This document shows, in pieces, positions 17,179 to 24,118 of a stretch of DNA of 32,064 bases. Under the pieces are notes generated by a model. That model did no database searches. It saw only the letters and a list, made by a program, of their open reading frames with translations, and was not told the DNA's origin. Numbering within the stretch: the first letter of the stretch is position 1; each line of letters opens with the position of its first letter. A program made the translations under genes and the position numbers. Origin of the DNA: JBIQJD01 sp044507695 (GTDB taxonomy: Bacteria; Bacteroidota; Ignavibacteria; Ignavibacteriales; Ignavibacteriaceae); the NCBI GenBank assembly GCA_044507695.1, contig JBIQJD010000024.1, positions 1-32,064 of the forward strand, given 5' to 3'.

Positions 17179-17209
17179 CAAATATAATATGATTCGTTAT
17201 TCCAAGCAA
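17179..17209 (-). promoter_or_regulatory. Bacteroidetes-type promoter of the tRNA-Gly gene
   Basis: Read on the reverse strand, TTG (17209-17207) is followed after exactly 20 bases by TATATTTG (17186-17179). It has the same -7 octamer and spacing as the promoter of the forward tRNA cluster at 168-198. The start of transcription would be about 30 bases before the tRNA. Confidence 0.5.
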
Positions 17210-17268
17210 GGAAGTTAAAACTTACATTGGGTCTTTTTACAAAAAATATCGCTTCTTCACATAAAAAT

Positions 17269-17295
17269 AAAACCCGGCTCATTGAACCGGGTTTT
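17269..17295 (-). terminator. terminator of the 480-residue T9SS protein gene
   Basis: A 9-bp stem AAAACCCGG (17269-17277) / CCGGGTTTT (17287-17295) with a 9-base loop is followed on the reverse strand by ATTTTTATG. It lies 29 bases past the stop codon. The plus strand also reads into TTTTTGATTT, so it may work both ways. Confidence 0.75.
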
Positions 17296-17323
17296 TGATT
17301 TCATCCTAAGTAATTCAATAAAA

Positions 17324-18766
17324 TTACTTGTTAATTATCATCTTTTTAACCTGGAACTGACTTCCGTTCTCTAATTTATAGAAATAAGTTCCACTTGAAA
17401 TATTTGATGCATCAAATGAAATGCTGTAATTTCCTGCATCCTTTACTTCATTAACAAGTGAAGCAATCTGCTGACCAAGAACATTAAAGACTGTTAATTT
17501 AACAAGTCCGGGCTGATCAACACTGTATTCAATTTGTGTAACCGGGTTAAAAGGATTTGGATAATTTTGTGCGAGTGCAAATTCAACCGGTGCTGTAACA
17601 TCAACTTCAACTTCTTTTGAATAAGAAAATTCACCGTTGAAGTCAATCTGCTTTAACCTGTAAGTATATTTTCCTGCAGGAACTTTTGAATCAACATAGG
17701 AGTAATGTTGTTCCTGAGAAGTTGTACCTGCACCTTTAACATGGCCAATTCTTACGAATTCACCGCCAACAGTTTTTCTCTCTATTTCAAAAATATTGTT
17801 ATTTTTTTCTGTAGCGGTTGACCAATTTAATTCAACATTTCCATTTATTGAAGCAGCGGTAAATGAATTAAGTTCAACTGGTACAACATAAGCTTCCCAT
17901 GCTGCAATTGCGGCTGCTGCGTTTGCATCAAGTTCAGCAAGATCAGAACCGGCAATGAAAGCAAAGCCAACAATCTGTGTTTCACCTGCTGCTAAGGTAT
18001 ATGGGCCTGAGCCGATGTAAGTTCTGTAATCATCATCTACTGTTATGCTTGGCTCACCAAAGGTTGAAATCCATGCAAATGCAGAATCTCTTAAAGCCTG
18101 GTTTGTGGTTGGGTTATCACCCGTTACTCTTGCACCAGAAGCACCGCTTAATGCAGCAATTCCGTAATAACTTGGATCAATAGCTCCGCCGTTTTCATAT
18201 TGATAAGCTACGTTCTTATCAGGAATATAACCACCGCGGTTAATTGTATAATTATTTCCTCCAACATCCCAATCAGCAAAATAACCAACATACAAATCAC
18301 TGATTGTAGAAGAAGATGTATTTGTTATAAATAATTTGATGGTGAAGAAATCATCATCTGTATTTGAATATGATACCTGGTAAACAGTTACACCAATTTG
18401 GTTGGGAGCAGGAGCGCCGGTTGTATTGAATGTTGCATTAGCCACCTGGTTATGAGTTGCAATAGAAGTGAAATCTGAAATAGGAACAACGTTAACCATT
18501 TCACCGGATAATCCCACACCGCTGTTAGCGTGAAATGTTCCGATTGCTTTTGTTCCAGGAGTAGCAAGTAAAATACTTGCACGGTACATAGCATCAACAT
18601 GGTTGTCAAAAACGATTCCAGCTCCTGCACTTCCGGCATGACCTACGCGGCCATCCTCAAAAATAGATGCAGTAAAAGATCCGGTAGTGTGGGTTCTGAA
18701 GCCCTGGGCAAAGGATAGACTGTAAACAGCCATGGTGATGAACAAAACGTAAATCGTTTTCTTCAT
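17324..18766 (-). CDS. T9SS-secreted protein with C-terminal sorting domain, 480 aa
   Basis: This is a secreted cell-surface or extracellular protein of unknown activity. It starts behind AAGGAGATACTCT. Order of parts: signal peptide (MKKTIYVLFITMAVYSLSFA, then Gln), a ~270-residue N-terminal domain rich in Gly, Ala, Thr and Asp with no recognised motif ('YVGYFADWDVGGNNY', 'YQVSYSNTDDDFFT'), a fibronectin-III-like linker (~295-390, starting PVELNSFTA), and a type IX sorting domain with 'LAQNYPNPFNP' and the closing 'QFQVKKMIINK'. The linker and sorting domain are clear paralogues of those in the protein at 24119-26626. The N-terminal domain resembles structural or filament-type secreted proteins, but I do not recognise it. 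Confidence 0.9.
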   Translation of the reverse strand: MKKTIYVLFITMAVYSLSFAQGFRTHTTGSFTASIFEDGRVGHAGSAGAGIVFDNHVDAMYRASILLATPGTKAIGTFHANSGVGLSGEMVNVVPISDFTSIATHNQVANATFNTTGAPAPNQIGVTVYQVSYSNTDDDFFTIKLFITNTSSSTISDLYVGYFADWDVGGNNYTINRGGYIPDKNVAYQYENGGAIDPSYYGIAALSGASGARVTGDNPTTNQALRDSAFAWISTFGEPSITVDDDYRTYIGSGPYTLAAGETQIVGFAFIAGSDLAELDANAAAAIAAWEAYVVPVELNSFTAASINGNVELNWSTATEKNNNIFEIERKTVGGEFVRIGHVKGAGTTSQEQHYSYVDSKVPAGKYTYRLKQIDFNGEFSYSKEVEVDVTAPVEFALAQNYPNPFNPVTQIEYSVDQPGLVKLTVFNVLGQQIASLVNEVKDAGNYSISFDASNISSGTYFYKLENGSQFQVKKMIINK

Positions 18767-18890
18767 AGAGTATCTCCTTGTTTTGTGGATAGTGGATATT
18801 TATTTATTAAGGACGAACAGGTCTTCTTCAATAAATATTTCATTATTTTTTAAGAGATGAATAATTCTATGAGAACTGTATAAAATAATA

Positions 18891-18922
18891 CAAATATTTT
18901 TGCACTTCTGTCAATATTCAAA
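18891..18922 (-). promoter_or_regulatory. Bacteroidetes-type promoter of the T9SS protein gene
   Basis: Reverse strand TTTG (18922-18919) is followed after exactly 20 bases by AATATTTG (18898-18891), one base off TAnnTTTG. Transcription would start near 18884, leaving a leader of about 118 bases before the ATG at 18766. Confidence 0.35.
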
Positions 18923-18948
18923 TAACAATTATTTGAAATAAGATAGAT

Positions 18949-19467
18949 TTATTTTCTTGATCCGTGAATAAATCCTCTGTAAGGAAGAGAATGTTGAATA
19001 GTTATGAACGCACCTTTATCAATTGATTCAATCAATCTGATTACTTTTTTTTGAATTCTCCTTGGTACTAAAATTAAAAGAATAGCTACTCCGCCCGAAC
19101 CGCCTTCGCCAGGAATTAATGTTACACCAAATCGTGATTTTCTCAATGTGTTTGCAATTTCATCTGTATAATGCCTTGAAATAACATTTATCTGCACATA
19201 TCCTAAACCGATTTTTTGTTCAATTGTAATTCCAAGCATATTACCAATTCCAAAACCGGCGGCATAACCAAAGAGGTTTATTATTTGATCAAGATTCTGC
19301 ATAATAAAACGTATTGCAAATACCCAGATGAGTACTTCAAAAAATCCGGCTGTTCCGGCAAGATATCTCTTTCCCTGAACAACCAAAATTGTTCTGATTG
19401 TTCCTATCGTCACATCGCAGATTCTCATACACATAATTAAAAGCGCACCAAGTATTGCTTCAATCAT
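18949..19467 (-). CDS. UPF0316 membrane protein (DUF5698 + DUF2179)
   Basis: The start chosen is ATG 19467, with GGAG six bases before it; an in-frame TTG at 19497 would add ten residues but has no ribosome site. The 172 residues begin with three membrane helices (to ~residue 80, 'LGALLIMCMRICDVTIGTIR', 'FFEVLIWVFAIRFI', 'YAAGFGIGNMLG'), then a soluble DUF2179 domain ('YVQINVISRHYTDEIANTLR' to 'HSLPYRGF'). This layout is that of the UPF0316 family, whose biochemical role is not established; DUF2179 domains resemble ferredoxin-fold regulatory domains. It is divergent from pcm, with a short shared promoter region. Confidence 0.88.
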   Translation of the reverse strand: MIEAILGALLIMCMRICDVTIGTIRTILVVQGKRYLAGTAGFFEVLIWVFAIRFIMQNLDQIINLFGYAAGFGIGNMLGITIEQKIGLGYVQINVISRHYTDEIANTLRKSRFGVTLIPGEGGSGGVAILLILVPRRIQKKVIRLIESIDKGAFITIQHSLPYRGFIHGSRK

Positions 19468-19499
19468 TAAATCTCCGTAAGTGTTTTTGATTAACAAAG

Positions 19500-19535
19500 C
19501 AAACTTAAAGAATTAATATTTTTATTTTATCTTTG
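19500..19535. promoter_or_regulatory. back-to-back -7 boxes for the UPF0316 and pcm genes
   Basis: Forward TATCTTTG (19528-19535) would start transcription about 20 bases before ATG 19560 of pcm. Reverse TAAGTTTG (19507-19500) would start about 25 bases before ATG 19467. Each has a poor -33 element lying over the other's -7 box, so the two polymerases could compete. Pattern evidence only. Confidence 0.3.
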
Positions 19536-19559
19536 AGTCCTAAAATATCCAAAATACAG

Positions 19560-20207
19560 ATGAAAAAAGTTTACGAAAGAGAACGGCGGGAACTTGTTGA
19601 ATTACTTTCTGAAAAAGGTATCAAAGATGAAAGAGTTCTAAAGGCAATTAACCAGGTTGAAAGACATTTATTTGTGAGTGAAGCACTTCAGCCGCATGCG
19701 TATAAAGATGTTGCACTTCCTATTGGTTATCAGCAGACAATCTCACAACCATACACTGTTGCATTTATGACTGAACAATTAAGAATTTCTGCCGGGCAAA
19801 AAGTTCTGGAAATTGGAACAGGATCAGGATACCAGGCGGCAATTCTTGATAAAATGGGAATTGATGTTTTTAGTATTGAAAGAAATCTTGATCTTTATTT
19901 AAAAACACGGAAACTGCTTGACAAACTCGGAATAAGAGCGCACACAAAATACGGAGATGGAACCATTGGCTGGGAAGAATTTGCACCCTACAATGGAATA
20001 ATTGTTACTGCAGGTTCGCCGTCTATTCCGCAATCATTAAAAAAACAATTGGCAGTTGGAGGAAGATTAGTAATTCCGGTTGGGGATAAATCTTCTCAAA
20101 CCTTAAAAGTACTGTTAAAACTTTCAGAAGATGAATTTGAAACGGTGAACATTCCGGAATTTCAGTTTGTACCACTAATTGGCAGGGAAGGGTGGAATCA
20201 GAAATAG
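19560..20207 (+). CDS. pcm: protein-L-isoaspartate O-methyltransferase
   Basis: This enzyme repairs isoaspartyl residues in aged proteins using S-adenosylmethionine. I start at ATG 19560 (215 residues, MKKVYERERREL), the usual family N-terminus. An in-frame TTG at 19533 would add nine residues but lies inside a likely -7 promoter box. Motifs: 'ALPIGYQQTISQPYTVAFM' region (substrate side, ~51-69), SAM motif I 'VLEIGTGSGYQAAIL' (~80-94), 'YGDGTIGW' and 'GGRLVIPVG'. It overlaps the next gene (miaA) by 16 bases, so the two are co-transcribed. Confidence 0.95.
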   Translation: MKKVYERERRELVELLSEKGIKDERVLKAINQVERHLFVSEALQPHAYKDVALPIGYQQTISQPYTVAFMTEQLRISAGQKVLEIGTGSGYQAAILDKMGIDVFSIERNLDLYLKTRKLLDKLGIRAHTKYGDGTIGWEEFAPYNGIIVTAGSPSIPQSLKKQLAVGGRLVIPVGDKSSQTLKVLLKLSEDEFETVNIPEFQFVPLIGREGWNQK

Positions 20208-21151
20208 GAAAAAGTTTTCAGCTTCCGGTTGTGCCTTGTATTGTTGGCCCAACGTGTTCGGGTAAAACTTCTCTAAGCATTTTATTGGCTGATAAAATTA
20301 ATGCAGAAATTATTTCTGCTGACAGCAGACAGATTTACAGATATTTAAATATTGGAACGGCAAAACCGGTTGATGAGATTCTTAAAAAAGTAAAACATCA
20401 CTTCATTAATATTCTTGAGCCGGATCAAGCTTACAATGTAAGCAGATTTGAATCAGATGCGCTTCAAACAATTGAAAATATTTTTATGCAGAAAAAAGTA
20501 CCAATCGTTGCTGGCGGTTCAGGTTTATATATCAGAGCAATTACAGACGGTATTTTTGATGCTGTTGATACCGATGAAGAATTCAGGAACTATCTTTTAC
20601 AAAAAAAGAAACAATTTGGGAATGAATATCTGTACAAACAATTGCAAACTGTTGATCCTGATGGCGCAGCAAATATGCTTCCCCAAAACTGGAAAAGAGT
20701 AATAAGAGCTCTTGAAGTATTTCATCTTACAGGGAAAAGTATCAAGCTTCTTCAATCAATACATAAGCGGCAAAATAAATTTAGTGTAATTCAATTTGGA
20801 TTAGAGTGGGATCGGAAATTGTTATATCAAAATATTGAAAACAGAGTTGATGAAATGATTGCTTCAGGATTAATTGATGAAGTTAAATTTCTGCTGGTTA
20901 GATATGATAAAAATCTTAACTCATTAAATACAGTTGGCTATAAAGAAATAATTTCTTACCTGGAAAATGAAATTACACTTGATCGCGCAATTGAATTAAT
21001 CAAACGAAATACGAGAAGATATGCTAAGCGGCAGCTTACATGGTTCAGAGCAGACAGCCGGATAAAATGGTTTCAAATTCATTCAATGGATGATCTTGAA
21101 TCTATATCTGATAAAATTTTTAAACTTCTGCCTGAATATAGATTTAATTGA
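20192..21151 (+). CDS. miaA: tRNA dimethylallyltransferase
   Basis: This enzyme transfers a dimethylallyl group to A37 of tRNAs reading U-starting codons. It starts with GTG inside the end of pcm, behind GGCAGGGAAG. The 319 residues carry the P-loop 'GPTCSGKT' (19-26; Cys where many have Ala), 'SADSRQIYR', 'IGTAKP', 'VAGGSGLYIRA', 'NWKRVIRALEV' and, near the end, 'RRYAKRQLTWFR'. Length and motif order are normal. A 74-base gap separates it from the next gene. Confidence 0.97.
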   Translation: MESEIGKSFQLPVVPCIVGPTCSGKTSLSILLADKINAEIISADSRQIYRYLNIGTAKPVDEILKKVKHHFINILEPDQAYNVSRFESDALQTIENIFMQKKVPIVAGGSGLYIRAITDGIFDAVDTDEEFRNYLLQKKKQFGNEYLYKQLQTVDPDGAANMLPQNWKRVIRALEVFHLTGKSIKLLQSIHKRQNKFSVIQFGLEWDRKLLYQNIENRVDEMIASGLIDEVKFLLVRYDKNLNSLNTVGYKEIISYLENEITLDRAIELIKRNTRRYAKRQLTWFRADSRIKWFQIHSMDDLESISDKIFKLLPEYRFN

Positions 21152-21225
21152 TAGAAGCACTCATTTTTAAAATCAGTTTATTATGATTATTATTAGATCG
21201 TCTTTTAATTTCCCAAAAGGATTAT

Positions 21226-22593
21226 ATGAAAGCGAATATCAGAATTGCCTCCGGGCAGGGATTCTGGGGTGACCTGATAGATGCACCATATCATCAGGTT
21301 ACACGCGGAGAAATAGATTATCTTGTGATGGATTATCTTGCAGAAGTTACAATGTCAATCCTGCAAAAACAGAAAAATAAAAATCCAGAGTTTGGCTATG
21401 CACGGGATATTCCTCAGCTGATGAAACGGATTCTTCCAATCTGCAAAGAAAAAGGAATAAAGATTATTACAAACGGGGGAGGAGTTAATCCTGCCGCTTG
21501 TGCAAAAGCAGTTGTTGAAGCTGCAAAGGAATTAAAGTTCGATCATCTTAAAATCGGTATTGTACTTGGAGATGATATAAAGGATAGAATCGATGAATTA
21601 ATTAATTCCGGCGTTGAATTAAACAATATGGAAACAGGCGAATCTATCAGGGCTATTCGTGAAAAAATAATGAGTGCTAATGTTTATCTTGGTGCAGCTC
21701 CTATTGTTGAAGCACTTAAAATGGGCGCCGAAATAGTTATTACCGGAAGAACAACTGATACAGGTTTAACGCTTGCTCCAATGATTTATGAATTCAACTG
21801 GGATATTAATGATTATAATTTAATGTCTGCAGGAACAGTTGCAGGACATATTCTTGAATGCGGTGGGCAGGCATCCGGCGGAAATTTTTTGGGAGACTGG
21901 CAATCAATTCCTGATTTGGATGATATCGGTTTTCCAATCGCCGAAGCATATCCTGATGGAGAAATAATAATTACAAAACATCAGGGAACAGGCGGAAGAG
22001 TTTCAGTTGAAACTGTAGCCGAACAACTTGTATATGAAATCGGGGATCCAAAAAATTATATTACTCCGGACTGCGTTGCTGATTTTACTTCAATAAGGTT
22101 AGAAGATTTAGGAAATGACCGGGTAAAAGTATTTGATATAAAAGGAGTAAAGCCAACTGAGTTCTATAAAGTATCATGTGCTTATTCAAGCGGATACTCT
22201 GCTTCCGCAACATTAACATACTCCTGGCCGCAGGCTCTTACAAAAGCAAAAGCAGCGGATAACATTTTAAGAAAACGATTGCAAAGACTACAGTTATCAT
22301 TCGAAGAAATCAGAACTGAATTTATTGGCTATAATTCGTGCCACGAGACTTTAGCAGCAGAAATTGCAGAAGATTTGATAAATGAAATTCAATTGAGAGT
22401 TGCAGTAAGATCACAGGATTATAATTCAGTTGAAAGATTCGGAAAAGAAATTGCTCCGCTAATTTTAACCGGTCCGCCATCTGTAACCGGCTTTGCCGGC
22501 GGAAGACCAAAACCAAGTGAAGTAGCTGCATATTGGCCTGCATTAATTCCTAAAAAATTAATTAATCCTGAAGTTAAAATAATAGAGCTTTAA
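21226..22593 (+). CDS. AtuA family protein (DUF1446)
   Basis: This belongs to the family named after AtuA of the Pseudomonas acyclic-terpene (citronellol/geraniol) pathway, whose exact reaction is not established. The 455 residues start behind AAAAGGATTAT. Family features are visible: 'RIASGQGFWGD' at the N-terminus, 'ITNGGGVNPAACA' (~85-97), 'VITGRTTDTGLTLAPM' (~172-187), 'AGHILECGGQASGGNF' and 'TKHQGTGGRVSVETV', and the closing 'GPPSVTGFAGGRPKPSEV'. It is followed two bases later by a small gene for the companion domain that is fused to it in some other bacteria. No other terpene genes are nearby, so the substrate here may be another acid or acyl-CoA. Confidence 0.9.
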   Translation: MKANIRIASGQGFWGDLIDAPYHQVTRGEIDYLVMDYLAEVTMSILQKQKNKNPEFGYARDIPQLMKRILPICKEKGIKIITNGGGVNPAACAKAVVEAAKELKFDHLKIGIVLGDDIKDRIDELINSGVELNNMETGESIRAIREKIMSANVYLGAAPIVEALKMGAEIVITGRTTDTGLTLAPMIYEFNWDINDYNLMSAGTVAGHILECGGQASGGNFLGDWQSIPDLDDIGFPIAEAYPDGEIIITKHQGTGGRVSVETVAEQLVYEIGDPKNYITPDCVADFTSIRLEDLGNDRVKVFDIKGVKPTEFYKVSCAYSSGYSASATLTYSWPQALTKAKAADNILRKRLQRLQLSFEEIRTEFIGYNSCHETLAAEIAEDLINEIQLRVAVRSQDYNSVERFGKEIAPLILTGPPSVTGFAGGRPKPSEVAAYWPALIPKKLINPEVKIIEL

Positions 22594-22595
22594 GA

Positions 22596-22916
22596 ATGAA
22601 AATTAAATTAAAAGATATTGCACACGGAAGAAGCGGGGATAAAGGTGATTCGGCAAATATTGGTATCATTGCATATAATGAGGAAGGATATGAAATTCTC
22701 CGCAGATTGCTTACAACTGAACGTGTAAAACAGCACTTTGAAGGAATATGCTTTGGAAATGTTGAACGATATGAGTTGCCTAATATAAAAGCACTTAACT
22801 TTATATTAAATAATACCTTAGGCGGCGGCGGTACAGTTTCACTTAAATATGATGCCCAAGGCAAGACTCTTGCTGCTGCATTACTCCGAATGGAAATAGA
22901 AACTGAAGATAAATAA
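22596..22916 (+). CDS. AtuA-associated small protein (AtuA C-terminal domain)
   Basis: The 106 residues start two bases after the AtuA-like gene, so the two are translated together. The motifs 'KDIAHGRSGDKGDSANIGI' (6-24) and 'NTLGGGGTVSLKYDAQGKT' match the domain found at the C-terminus of longer AtuA proteins. It is probably an obligate partner of the upstream protein. It has no cysteine pattern for an iron-sulfur cluster. Function is unknown. Confidence 0.85.
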   Translation: MKIKLKDIAHGRSGDKGDSANIGIIAYNEEGYEILRRLLTTERVKQHFEGICFGNVERYELPNIKALNFILNNTLGGGGTVSLKYDAQGKTLAAALLRMEIETEDK

Positions 22917-22947
22917 GTAGTATAATTAAAAAATAATTGGAGAAAAA

Positions 22948-24049
22948 ATGTACGAAGATGAATTAAAGCAGTTAAATCAATATAAACAACGAATATTTAA
23001 TCTGCGGAGTTATCTTTGACGTAGATAATAAAGAAGCAAAAATCAGGGACAGTCAGTACAAATCTACGGAACCCGGATTCTGGGATGATCCCATCGGAGC
23101 ACAGAAGCTTATGCAGGAAGTTAAATATTTGGAAGACTGGGTAAATTTGTGGAAGGATCTTGACCAGAGAGCAAAAAATCTTGATGATATAATTCAACTT
23201 GCTGAAATTGAAAACGATTCTTCTTTTGAAGATGATATCAGAAATGAATTAAGTTCGCTGAACGATGCAATCGAGAATGCAGAACTTAAAAATATGCTAA
23301 GCGGAAAAGATGATAATAAAAACTGTATACTTACTGTTCATTCCGGTGCCGGCGGAACAGAAGCACAGGATTGGGCAGAGATGTTAATGCGCATGTACCT
23401 TCGCTGGGGAGAACAAAATGGTTACAACATGAAAATTGTTGATGTGCTTGAAGGTGATGGCGCGGGTATAAAATCAGTTACTATTGAAGTTGAAGGTGAA
23501 TTTGCTTACGGATATTTAAAAGCAGAAAATGGAGTTCACAGGCTTGTTAGAATTTCACCATTTGATGCTAATAAAAGAAGGCACACTTCATTCGCTTCGG
23601 TTTTTGTTATTCCTGAAATTGATGATACCATCGAGATTGAAATCAATCCTGCTGATTTGAGAATTGATACTTATCGTTCAGGCGGGAAAGGTGGGCAAAA
23701 TGTTAACAAGGTTGAAACGGCTGTTCGAATAACACACATCCCAACAAACACTGTTGCAGCCTGCCAGAGTGAAAGATCACAGCTTCAAAACAGAGTTAAT
23801 GCAATGAAGCTTTTGAAATCAAAATTATATCAAATGGAACTTGAGAAGCAGCAGGCAGAACTTGATGAAGTTGAGAAAAGTAAGATGAAGATTGAATGGG
23901 GAAGCCAGATTCGTTCGTATGTTTTTCATCCATATAATATGGTTAAAGATCATCGCACAGATGAAGAAACTTCTGATGTTCAGGCAGTAATGGATGGAGA
24001 TTTGAACCGCTTTATCAAAGCTTATCTGATGAAATTCAGCCAGAATTAA
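22948..24049 (+). CDS. prfB: peptide chain release factor 2, with +1 programmed frameshift
   Basis: RF2 ends translation at UGA and UAA. It starts at ATG 22948 behind TTGGAG and reads 23 codons to CTT (23014-23016), meets TGA at 23017-23019 and resumes at GAC 23018 after skipping T23017. The site is CTT-TGA-C with an upstream Shine-Dalgarno-like CGGAGT, the standard autoregulatory element by which low RF2 promotes its own synthesis. The joined product is 366 residues (E. coli 365). The SPF stop-recognition motif is at 203-205 ('VRISPFDANKRR') and the catalytic GGQ at 248-250 ('SGGKGGQNVNK'). Without the shift, an internal ATG at 23111 would give a protein missing its first 54 residues. Confidence 0.95.
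23005..23020 (+). promoter_or_regulatory. prfB +1 programmed frameshift signal
   Basis: CGGAGT (23005-23010), spaced by TAT, precedes CTT-TGA-C (23014-23020). It matches the E. coli element AGGGGG-TAT-CTT-TGA-C in slippery codon, stop, following C, and position (codon 24 here, 26 in E. coli). Confidence 0.93.
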
Positions 24050-24079
24050 TTTTAATTAATAGACAGAATGTTTTCAAAA

Positions 24080-24110
24080 AGCAGAGACGAACTGTCTGCT
24101 CGTCTCTGCT
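24080..24110. terminator. bidirectional terminator between prfB and the beta-helix gene
   Basis: A perfect 11-bp stem AGCAGAGACGA (24080-24090) / TCGTCTCTGCT (24100-24110) with a 9-base loop separates two convergent genes. The reverse strand has a TTTTTG tail directly after the stem; the forward strand has CTTATATATT. Confidence 0.8.
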
Positions 24111-24118
24111 CTTATATA

